From: Algibacter mikhailovii
GTDB taxonomy: Bacteria > Bacteroidota > Bacteroidia > Flavobacteriales > Flavobacteriaceae
NCBI RefSeq assembly: GCF_014651495.1
Contig: NZ_BMWZ01000001.1
Coordinates: forward strand, 374,575 to 438,574
DNA: 64,000 nt
Direction of reading: 5' to 3'
A program made the position numbers and the translations under genes. Positions 26,110 to 33,909 of this stretch are shown piece after piece; within the stretch, counting starts at the first letter, position 1, and every line of letters starts with the position of its first letter. The notes under the pieces were generated by a model. That model searched no databases. It was not told the origin of the DNA and was given only the letters and a program-made list of their open reading frames with translations.

Positions 26110-26418
26110 TGGAGTTCTTGGATCTGTAACTTGACCTTATAACCATATTATAGAAACTTAAATATTTAATTCTACAGAATACACGGTCATCGCGTCTTCG
26201 TGTAATACAGGCACATTTAAAAAATGTCTACCCATTCAAGCCCAGTAAAATAAGGGCTTTATTGATTTGTTTTGGACCAGATATACCCTACCCGATGTTA
26301 CTTCTTAAATGTTAAAATATGTTAATTCATTACTTTGCTATGCATAGTACTGTAACAAAATATATTTATAGTCGTCTATCTTATATAACCGAAATATTTT
26401 AACCATAAAACAAAGATT

Positions 26419-26505
26419 ATGAGAACTTTAAACAACAATCAAATTTCAGAAACTTTAAACAGCACTAAAAGCTATCAATGGAATAGCAAAAGACGCTTTA
26501 GATAA
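26419..26505 (+). CDS. Tandem micro-ORF, copy 1 (28 residues)
   Basis: ATG to TAA, 28 codons, peptide beginning MRTLNNNQISETLNSTKSY and ending in a basic WNSKRRFR. Position 20 is Gln in this copy. It is the first of three head-to-tail copies spaced 121 and 120 bp apart. Across the copies all four differences inside the ORF fall at third codon positions, and three are synonymous, which favours translation. A weak promoter-like pair (TTTG at 26334, TATATTTA at 26361) lies upstream, after the LytTR regulator gene. No signal peptide; function unknown. Confidence 0.5.
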   Translation: MRTLNNNQISETLNSTKSYQWNSKRRFR

Positions 26506-26539
26506 ACAAAACCTTTCATCAATCAAAAAAACGATAATC

Positions 26540-26626
26540 ATGAGAACTTTAAACAACAACCAAATTTCAGAAACTTTAAACAGCACCAAAAGCTATCATT
26601 GGAATAGCAAAAGACGCTTTAGATAA
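26540..26626 (+). CDS. Tandem micro-ORF, copy 2 (28 residues)
   Basis: Same 28-codon ORF as copy 1, with silent changes in codons 7 and 16 and Gln20 changed to His. The 34-bp spacer before it (acaaaacctttcatcaatc followed by an A run) is nearly the same as the spacer before copy 3, so the repeat unit includes the spacer as well as the ORF. Confidence 0.5.
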   Translation: MRTLNNNQISETLNSTKSYHWNSKRRFR

Positions 26627-26659
26627 ACAAAACCTTTCATCAATCAAAAAACGACAATC

Positions 26660-26746
26660 ATGAGAACTTTAAACAACAACCAAATATCAGAAACTTTAAA
26701 CAGCACTAAAAGCTATCATTGGAATAGCAAAAGACGCTTTAGATAA
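26660..26746 (+). CDS. Tandem micro-ORF, copy 3 (28 residues)
   Basis: Same 28-codon ORF, identical in protein to copy 2; codon 9 is ATA in place of ATT and codon 16 is back to ACT. The short CATCAATCAA present in the spacers of copies 1 and 2 has expanded after this copy into nine TCAA units that run up to the start codon of the following gene. Confidence 0.5.
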   Translation: MRTLNNNQISETLNSTKSYHWNSKRRFR

Positions 26747-26758
26747 TTAAAAACTTTC

Positions 26759-26795
<37 letters not shown>

Positions 26796-26798
26796 GCC

Positions 26799-27140
26799 AT
26801 GAACACAATCAAAACATTTCTATTCATCGTACTCATTAGTTTTAACAGTCCTGTTGAGGCGAAAACAACGCTTCCACCAAATGACTTTACATCTGTTACC
26901 CAGCAAATTGAAACCTTGTTAAAAGCATCAGAAACCACAATTTATGAAGACATTGTAGTCGCCATAAAATTTAAAATAGATGACAACAATAAGATTACAG
27001 TGATCTCTAACAACTCCAACAGTGAAGGACTTACACGATTTATAAAAAAAAGATTAAATGAAAAAGAACTTTATATAGACCAAGACAACAATTACAGGTT
27101 TTATACTATTTCGATACAATTTCTTTCGACTATTTATTAA
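26799..27140 (+). CDS. Small secreted protein, unknown function
   Basis: 113 residues with a clear signal peptide (about 1-21, ending VEA). The mature part has one helix (VTQQIETLLKAS) and a strand-rich end (IVVAIKFKIDDNNKITVIS, YTISIQFLSTIY) that resembles the small domain seen at the C-terminus of TonB-like proteins; that likeness is only visual. It follows the third micro-ORF by 52 bp and is followed by a strong terminator, so the micro-ORFs and this gene can be one transcript controlled by the LytTR pair upstream. Confidence 0.75.
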   Translation: MNTIKTFLFIVLISFNSPVEAKTTLPPNDFTSVTQQIETLLKASETTIYEDIVVAIKFKIDDNNKITVISNNSNSEGLTRFIKKRLNEKELYIDQDNNYRFYTISIQFLSTIY

Positions 27141-27163
27141 TTAAAACATTTTTAAGAATATAA

Positions 27164-27199
27164 AAAGGGCGTTACAAGTTTGCCTTGTAACGCCTTTCT
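27164..27199. terminator. Strong rho-independent terminator between convergent genes
   Basis: AAAGGGCGTTACAAG pairs with CTTGTAACGCCTTT around TTTGC, with at least 13 perfect base pairs. It lies after the secreted-protein gene on the plus strand and before the end of the DUF502 gene on the minus strand, so it can serve both. Confidence 0.85.
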
Positions 27200-27284
27200 T
27201 CTATTTTATATCTCGATATGACCCTATATCCTAAGTGTAATCTATTGACTCATTTAATGCATTTCTTTTTCCTTTTAGATCATA

Positions 27285-27860
27285 TTACTTAATCAAGTTT
27301 TCGGTGCCTAACCCAAGACCTTGAATATTTTCTATAGCCTCAGAGATATTAACCTTAAGTCGTTTTACTCGAGATTTATCCATATATAACACAGCCCCAG
27401 ACCAAGGATTTGGAGCACCTGGTACGTAAACAACTACTTTATTATTGGTAGTTTCCTCTATTTCAAAACAAAGTTGTTCACTATCATCGAAAGCAACGAG
27501 AACAGGAATAAAATTCTCAGAGGCTTTTTTTGTTGTACTCATACTATCCATAAATCCTTTCAGTATTGGGTATCCAGGCAGTTTTACAAGTATTTTGTTT
27601 TCAATGCCCTTTTGAGTTTTCTTCATTATTTTGCCAGTGGACAGTATTCCGGCGAGAAAACAGATTACAAGTAGTAAAAGAACAACTAATATATTGGCCA
27701 CGGCAATACCTCCAATACTATCTAAGGGTATAAGCTTATCCATGGGTGTCGCAAGCAATACTAAAAATTCATAAAACTTGGCCCCTATTATTACCAGTAC
27801 AATGATGGGTATTAAAAATAAGACGCCCGCAATTACTGTGTTTCTTAAATATTTAATCAT
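27285..27860 (-). CDS. DUF502-family inner-membrane protein
   Basis: 191 residues. Two hydrophobic segments (about 10-35 and 50-75) are followed by a soluble domain with KLPGYPILKGFMDS and VYVPGAPNPWSGAVLYM, the conserved stretch of the DUF502 family (bacterial homologues of the plant LIKE-COV proteins). The function of the family in bacteria is not known. It stands alone on the minus strand. Confidence 0.85.
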   Translation of the reverse strand: MIKYLRNTVIAGVLFLIPIIVLVIIGAKFYEFLVLLATPMDKLIPLDSIGGIAVANILVVLLLLVICFLAGILSTGKIMKKTQKGIENKILVKLPGYPILKGFMDSMSTTKKASENFIPVLVAFDDSEQLCFEIEETTNNKVVVYVPGAPNPWSGAVLYMDKSRVKRLKVNISEAIENIQGLGLGTENLIK

Positions 27861-28003
27861 AACCTATATTTTTTTTAAACTAATTATTATGTGAAATATG
27901 CCCAGTGCCTACTTAAATTGTGAATGACACTTATGAGAATTTAATATCCTACATTTTTAACCTTCTCAAATTAGATTGACCTAATTCTAAAACTAACTTA
28001 AAT

Positions 28004-29199
28004 CTATCTCTTTTCATTTGTAATGGTATTATTATAGCCAAAACTATATTTTGCAGAAACTTGCAACCTATTGAAACTCCCGTTAATACTATTATTTGCT
28101 AACCCTCTATAGCCATGCATTAGTTCTACACCAAACATGAGTTCTGGTGCTGGGGTATATTTTATATTTGCAGAAAGACTATAAGCGTTATCATTAGCCT
28201 GTTCACCAACAAGCGTCAAATCATTAAAAGCCTTATAAACTGAAACATTTACACTGGAGGACCATCGTTTTGGCTTCCAGAAATGATTATAGGCAATATA
28301 TCCGTTTAAAGATTGAATCCCATGTATATTCTCATTTTCATCAATAACCCCGCCCGCAACAAAGCCTAAAGCGGTATATCTACCTAAGCCTGTACCATAA
28401 GTAGTCATAAATCTAAGATCTGAACCACGATTACCAATAAAAATTTTGCCACCAGCAGATAGGCCCAATACATATTTGGTTTTCACCTCATCTTTATCTA
28501 CCGTTTTACCACTTAATACTCTATTTAGAAAAGATACTCCTAAAAATCCACGGCTTAGCGTAATATTTCTTCTTATAACCACATCAGGTATCACTTCTTT
28601 TTCTGTTTCCACGATAGCAGGGTCTTTAAATCCCATAAGTGTAGTTTCTGGGTTTTCAATTGAAAATTGCCAATTATTGTAGGTGTACCTAATTTGAACT
28701 TGTCTATTAAATACAAGACCTTCAGCGGCACCCGAAAAATCCAGATCGTCTGGTACTACCACAATCATAAAAGTTGACCAGGTTTGCCCTATTAATAAAT
28801 TCCCCCATTCAAAATAAAAATGCCTTAAACGTGGTGCAAAGGAATTACTCACGCGCTCATTGCCTTGCGCCGATAACAAAAAATCAACTTCAACAAAACC
28901 ATGTATATCTTCTCCTAGAAGTGTTGTTTTTACGTCAAAATTGAATCGGGATTCCTTAACATGAAAGTCTAAATTAAAATTCTCATCGCTGGACCCCACG
29001 GGTATTTGACCAGGTAAATGAATATCTTTTAACGGGCTATCTTTACCCACATCCCCATTATTATAAATAGAATTAATAAAGTCTGCCTTAATATAGCCTC
29101 CAAATTTAAAGATTGTTTTATTGCCCTTGTTATCAGTGTTTTGAGCCCATAATATTGCCCCTAGGCAAAGAAAAATAATGCAAATAAAGTATTTCTCAT
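28004..29199 (-). CDS. DcaP-like outer-membrane porin with a frameshift at its start
   Basis: The barrel frame is open from about 29208 to 28004 but has no ATG, GTG or TTG start before a GTG at 29050, deep in the mature part. In frame upstream lies a signal peptide (YFICIIFLCLGAILWAQN) and FKFGGYIKADFI, the N-terminal strand of DcaP-type porins. The natural ATG at 29197-29199, 9 bp after the preceding gene, is one base out of frame; a single extra A in the AAA at codons 2-3 would give MRKYFICII and restore it. So this is a one-base deletion, a slippage site or a sequencing error. DcaP porins pass dicarboxylates. It ends a five-gene operon. Confidence 0.75.
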
Positions 29200-29208
29200 T
29201 TGATTAGT

Positions 29209-30447
29209 TTACAATGCAATTCTACTTCTAATACCATAAATAAAAATGGAATTTTGTTGTTCATTTAGCGCAGGATTTACAACGAATTGTACATCTGGGG
29301 TTATCGCAATTTTTTGAGACAATTGAAGACGATAAAACAACTCAAAGGTATGCTGATCTTCAGCAACTCCAAACGTAGTTTCATTAGTTTGGCCCCAACT
29401 ATACCCAAAACTTAATAAATGACCACCTGGCTTGGGTTGATAACCAACACCAACAGCCAAGGCTTTCTGTAAAAAGCTTCCAGCATCTTCAGTGTAAGCA
29501 AAACGTACAAAGGGCAACCAAGTCTCATTAATATATTTAGTTCCTGAGAGCACAAATCCCCAGCCATCCGGATCACCAGTAGCAGCGGTCTCGTCTCTTT
29601 GCCAAAATGTAGCATGTATATTATCTAAAACAATATAATCTTTGGCAGAGGTGATACCAAATTCTAGATGTTTGAAATATTCGTTTTTGTTAAAAAAAGT
29701 ATCGAAGCCTTCAAAAACATTCGCTGTATTTCCGTTTTGATCGGCAATACCTGCAATAGCATAAATATTCTTGGTTATCCAACCACCAACACCTAAACCT
29801 AAATAGCCGTCGTTAGGTACATTAACAGCTGCTACACCAGTAGAAAAACTAAAATTCATAAAATGCATCCAAGGACTGGCAAGGGCGTAAACATCTAAGA
29901 AATCGGTAATATCTAAAAAGCCAACAACAATAGATAGCCTCCCATTAGCCAAACGTTGCCGCCAATATAAATTTTGAGTTCTATAACCAGTGTCGTTAAA
30001 TGGAGCCCCTATTAAACCAGCATAACCCATATCTAAACCGAGACTTGACAATGGAATGGTGCTGTATTTATGACGATGTTCTAGTTTATAAATTAAAGCA
30101 CCAGAATTACCGGATTCCTTACCAACGAGATCCCAAGAACCATAAAATCGAAATACGCCAGCACCGGCATCACCCTCACCTATTTTAGAATTTGTTCCAA
30201 AATAAGCACTATTGTAATCCAAGGCAAAGTTTAACCCCGTCTTATCTTTTAGGTTTTTCTTAAAATCAAAATAAGGATCAAGAAATGGAAATTCTAATAC
30301 GGGCTGTTTTGTTTCACTATCTATGGCCAATCGATTATCAACTTGATCTACACTACCCAATTTGGGAATAGAGTCATTTTCTTGTGCACTTAGCTGATTG
30401 GAAAAAATAAGTATGCTAACAATAAATAGAATTTTAATATTTCTCAT
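29209..30447 (-). CDS. OprB-family carbohydrate-selective porin
   Basis: 412 residues, signal peptide about 1-21 (LSAQ). The protein shows the OprB pattern: TGLNFALDYNSAYFG at the start of the barrel, YWRQRLANGRLSIVVGFLDITDFLD in the middle, and repeated aromatic beta strands to the C-terminal IYGIRSRIAL. OprB porins are outer-membrane channels for sugars and other small solutes. It is the fourth gene of the amidohydrolase operon, 33 bp after the previous gene and 9 bp before the frameshifted DcaP-like gene. Confidence 0.85.
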   Translation of the reverse strand: MRNIKILFIVSILIFSNQLSAQENDSIPKLGSVDQVDNRLAIDSETKQPVLEFPFLDPYFDFKKNLKDKTGLNFALDYNSAYFGTNSKIGEGDAGAGVFRFYGSWDLVGKESGNSGALIYKLEHRHKYSTIPLSSLGLDMGYAGLIGAPFNDTGYRTQNLYWRQRLANGRLSIVVGFLDITDFLDVYALASPWMHFMNFSFSTGVAAVNVPNDGYLGLGVGGWITKNIYAIAGIADQNGNTANVFEGFDTFFNKNEYFKHLEFGITSAKDYIVLDNIHATFWQRDETAATGDPDGWGFVLSGTKYINETWLPFVRFAYTEDAGSFLQKALAVGVGYQPKPGGHLLSFGYSWGQTNETTFGVAEDQHTFELFYRLQLSQKIAITPDVQFVVNPALNEQQNSIFIYGIRSRIAL

Positions 30448-30480
30448 TTTTTACATGTTACCGATTAATACTACAATAAT

Positions 30481-31323
30481 TTACCAAGGTACTTTAATCA
30501 CAGGGGTTATTGAAAAGAAAATCCCCCAATTTGGACCAATAACCTCAGGTTGCGTTAAAAAATATTGACCCTGTAAAGAAAACTTTAGCGGCATTTTACC
30601 CAATACAACTGTTTTTGCAAATCCTAGATTAAGGGGTATACTAAATTCAATATCTTGTCCTTGAACATAGTTTGCAGATTGATTGGGACTACCGCCAATT
30701 TGCCATCCTTTACCAGCAGAAAACCAGTAAAATAGCTGTACTGTACCTAAATTAACGCGATCCGTATTGGAGTCTATAGAGCCTACACCCCACCAATGCT
30801 GCCATAAGGCCCCTAAAACACCCCATTTTCTCAATATGCCTGCCAAGACTGCAGGGCCCATTTGAAATTGATCTTTACCTAAAAGATTACTTCCTGCAGT
30901 TGGAAAAAACAATGTGGGTCCAAAACCCCAGATAAAGCCACTCTCTGTTGCTTTACCATACAGTGCCATTAGACCAATATCACCAAAACCAGATGTGGCG
31001 TCCCAAACGCCTTGATCATTCACAAAAGGAGCGCCTTGAAACGGGAAACTTGGTCTAACACTTAGATTGCCTCCCCACATTTTAAAGGGTAATGTAGGCA
31101 TAAAAACAAAACTCGAGGTGTTTTGGTTAGAGGCTCCAGGTGCAGAACCACCCCATTGCGCATACGTCCCTTGAAATGTGAAATTGGCTAAAGTACCTAT
31201 AGGGTTGGATAACTCGCGGGCAATATCATCAGCCGATTTTTGTTTGTCCTGACTAAATACGTTTCCGAATGAAAATACAATAAGTATGAAATAGATAAGC
31301 CGTTTCAAAATTAGTTCCTTCAA
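30481..31323 (-). CDS. Outer-membrane beta-barrel protein, MetA/phenol-degradation-like
   Basis: 280 residues, signal peptide about 1-24 (NVFSQ). The mature protein is rich in Trp, Gly and aromatic strand patterns (MWGGNLSVRPSFPF, FIWGFGPTLFFPTAG, GALWQHWWGVG), ending in FFSITPVIKVPW. It resembles proteins labelled transporters of the phenol MetA-pathway type, a barrel family with no proven substrate. Its ATG overlaps the TGA of the metallophosphoesterase gene by 4 bp, so the two are translationally coupled. Confidence 0.72.
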   Translation of the reverse strand: MKELILKRLIYFILIVFSFGNVFSQDKQKSADDIARELSNPIGTLANFTFQGTYAQWGGSAPGASNQNTSSFVFMPTLPFKMWGGNLSVRPSFPFQGAPFVNDQGVWDATSGFGDIGLMALYGKATESGFIWGFGPTLFFPTAGSNLLGKDQFQMGPAVLAGILRKWGVLGALWQHWWGVGSIDSNTDRVNLGTVQLFYWFSAGKGWQIGGSPNQSANYVQGQDIEFSIPLNLGFAKTVVLGKMPLKFSLQGQYFLTQPEVIGPNWGIFFSITPVIKVPW

Positions 31324-32324
31324 TTTTCTGTGTTAAGATGTACTGGTAATTTACCCTGTTTATCTAAAACCCCACTCATTTTAAGGTTTGCTAATGACAC
31401 CTCGTTATTATCTACAGTTACCCAAAGAAAATGATCAAAAGACAAGCCGCGCTCCGGAAATTGTTTACCGCCCGTAGTTGCCAGATTAATATAATCCTGA
31501 CCAAAGCGTTTGGTATGCTTATAAAGGTGGGTATGACCGTTAAAGACCGTATAATTTTTACCATTTAGCGCTTTTTCTATGGTATTAAAATTACTAGACT
31601 TTGGGTTTTCCCAAATCGGTTTGTGCAACAATAAAAATGTCCACGTAACGCTAGGGTTATCCTCGATAACACTTATAAAATAATCGGATTGCGATCGACT
31701 GATATCTCCCCATTTTTGTTCAGGTAAATTGGCATATTCTGTTTGTTTGTATGCTTCTACTCCCTTTGTCTTATAAACTATTATGGCTTCATTTCTAATG
31801 GCTTCAATCTCATCATGTCGTGCAGCACCATGATCTTCCGTATCTAGGATAAGAAAGAGCGTGTTTTTGTAGATGAAGTGGTAATAACTAGGTCCATAAC
31901 GTTCCTTCCAGATGCCATGAGCCAAATTACCAGTTAAATCATGATTTCCTCCGGTATAAAAAATGGGTGCCTTAGCTTTTTGAGCTCTTTCATCAAATGA
32001 ATCCCATTGTGCATTCCAAACCGTTGCATCTTTTTCTGCACCTTCTATTAAATCGCCTACATTAACAATGAATTCTGGACGCATTAAATTTATTTGGGAA
32101 ACACCTGCTTCAAAAATATTTTCGCGCTCTCCCCCTGTAAGATCTGAAAAAACAGCAAAAGAGAATTTTTCTTCGGAAGCATCAAATGCAGTATGCGTCC
32201 AAGGCTGAGTCTTAAGATTAGAATCCGTACTGAAATCCCCTTTATGCGATTTACATCCCAAAATGAGGATTATAATTCCAAAATTTAATATATAAGCTAT
32301 ATACCTAAGAAACTTCAAATTCAT
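31320..32324 (-). CDS. Calcineurin-like metallophosphoesterase, lipoprotein
   Basis: 334 residues, lipobox ILGC (Cys24). The dimetal motifs are present: FAVFSDLTGG (the usual D.H first motif is D.T here), NVGDLIEG, GGNHDLTG, and NGHTHLYKH. The first motif lacks its usual His, which may change the metal site. It is the second gene of the operon, 24 bp after the amidohydrolase. As a cell-envelope enzyme it may dephosphorylate or hydrolyse a diester substrate taken up with the neighbouring porins. Confidence 0.82.
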   Translation of the reverse strand: MNLKFLRYIAYILNFGIIILILGCKSHKGDFSTDSNLKTQPWTHTAFDASEEKFSFAVFSDLTGGERENIFEAGVSQINLMRPEFIVNVGDLIEGAEKDATVWNAQWDSFDERAQKAKAPIFYTGGNHDLTGNLAHGIWKERYGPSYYHFIYKNTLFLILDTEDHGAARHDEIEAIRNEAIIVYKTKGVEAYKQTEYANLPEQKWGDISRSQSDYFISVIEDNPSVTWTFLLLHKPIWENPKSSNFNTIEKALNGKNYTVFNGHTHLYKHTKRFGQDYINLATTGGKQFPERGLSFDHFLWVTVDNNEVSLANLKMSGVLDKQGKLPVHLNTEN

Positions 32325-32348
32325 TATTAATACTTGTTTTTTGAACGT

Positions 32349-33698
32349 TTATTTTAAATTATTTTTATAAACCTTACCGCCTTTAATGACAAGTTTTAAA
32401 TCATCATCTGATTTTAAAGCCGTCACATCTTTTGTAGGATCATCTTTCCAAATGTTCAAATCTGCCCAAGCTCCAACTTCCACTACACCTAATTTAGCAG
32501 CTTTGTATGGGTCTCTTCCTGGACCGCTCATTTGTAAAATTTTTGTGCAATTGCTTGTCGCCATTTTTAAGATTTCTAAATCTGTATACCCCGTATCTGG
32601 AACTTCTTTAGCTGAAATAATATTCGTTCTGGCAAACCGGACTTCATCTCCAAACATATCAGAACCAAGCACTACGGTTACTCCATATTTCCTCATTAAT
32701 GGGGGCACTATTACGGCCCCTTTGTTTACTGCAGCTCCTTTCTCTCTCATATCAGGAGTAAACCAATCAGGAAAACCACCTGCAAATAATGTATAACTTC
32801 CGTAAGGTTGCCATGACCAAAAAACACCTTCGGTTTCAGACATTCTTTTAACAGTTGGCTCTGTGATTAAAAATCCATGCTCAAAAGACTTTACGCCTGC
32901 ATCTAATGCCATGTTGTATGAACGATCATGATAAGAATGCACAGCAACATAAGACTCATAGGCATTAGCAACTTCTACAATAGCCTTTAATTCATCTATA
33001 TTCATTTGAGTCATATTCAAAGGGTCAAACGTAGAGGCGACTCCCCCGCCAGCCATCACTTTAATAAAGTTTGCTCCATTTCTAAAGTTCCATCTTGCTG
33101 CTTTTATAACTTCTGGCACGCCATCTACCACATGCGTATTTGCCGTCATGGTTTGATAATTTCCTTCACCTGGCATTTCATTCGTAGGTCCCCAATCGCC
33201 ATGGCCTCCAGTTTGAGATATGACTGGTCCAGCAGAATAAACTCTTGGCCCATCTAATTTTCCTTCAAGAATAAGTCTAGAAATTGATAAGGAATTACCG
33301 CCTATATCTCTAACGGTAGTATACCCTTGTTGAATAAGTCGTTCAGCCATTTTAATTGCTCTTGCCCCTTGTCCGTAGGCATCATATTCGTAGGTGCCTT
33401 CTGTAGTGCCTCCCCATAACATTAAATGTTGGTGCATATCAATTAAACCAGGTATTAAAGTACCGCCTTGTCCGTCTATAACTGTAGCTCCTTTGGGCGC
33501 TTTGATATTGGCTTTTATCTCCTTAAACTTATCACCTTCAATTAGAACATCAGCGCTAATTGTACTGTCAGAGGTGCCGTCCCAAACATTAACATTAGTT
33601 ATTAGAATCATTGTTTTCTCCTGTTCTTGTGCTAAAATCGTATATGATATACCTATTAGAAAAAAAATACAGAATAGTGATTTTGATAAAATTTTCAT
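32349..33698 (-). CDS. Secreted amidohydrolase, imidazolonepropionase-like
   Basis: 449 residues with a signal peptide (about 1-23, ILAQ). The metal-dependent amidohydrolase motifs are LIPGLIDMHQHL (H.H), FIKVMAGGG (position of the bridging lysine), HSYHD, FEHGFL and GSDMFG. The final domain reads GVVEVGAWADLNIW, as in this family. Relatives are imidazolonepropionases and prolidase-like enzymes (Xaa-Arg dipeptidases). It heads an operon with a metallophosphoesterase and three outer-membrane proteins and is divergent from a MalT-like regulator. Confidence 0.88.
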   Translation of the reverse strand: MKILSKSLFCIFFLIGISYTILAQEQEKTMILITNVNVWDGTSDSTISADVLIEGDKFKEIKANIKAPKGATVIDGQGGTLIPGLIDMHQHLMLWGGTTEGTYEYDAYGQGARAIKMAERLIQQGYTTVRDIGGNSLSISRLILEGKLDGPRVYSAGPVISQTGGHGDWGPTNEMPGEGNYQTMTANTHVVDGVPEVIKAARWNFRNGANFIKVMAGGGVASTFDPLNMTQMNIDELKAIVEVANAYESYVAVHSYHDRSYNMALDAGVKSFEHGFLITEPTVKRMSETEGVFWSWQPYGSYTLFAGGFPDWFTPDMREKGAAVNKGAVIVPPLMRKYGVTVVLGSDMFGDEVRFARTNIISAKEVPDTGYTDLEILKMATSNCTKILQMSGPGRDPYKAAKLGVVEVGAWADLNIWKDDPTKDVTALKSDDDLKLVIKGGKVYKNNLK

Positions 33699-33909
33699 TG
33701 GTTATGGTTTTAATTAATCTTTAAATAGTATGACTTAAAAGGTGTATTAATTGGTCCCTTGGTTATGTTTTTCCTTTAAAATTAAAAACATATTAATCTT
33801 TTCATGTTTGCAATGTCATGTTCAAAGTATCGAAGTTAACTAAAAAAAAAATTAAAACTCTAATCCTTAAGGTGTAAATAAGGTGTATTTTTAGAACCTC
33901 AATTCCGAC

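Larger units (their letters stand above)
26419..26746 (+). repeat. Three tandem direct repeats of about 120 bp
   Basis: Three units starting at 26419, 26540 and 26660, each with one 28-codon ORF and a 33-34 bp spacer. Identity between units is very high, so the duplication is recent or homogenised. It is too long and too ORF-like for CRISPR, and there are no unique spacers. Confidence 0.9.

Noticed and set aside
26419-26746. CRISPR-like array
   Set aside because: The repeat is about 120 bp with an ORF in each unit, and there are no unique spacers or cas genes.
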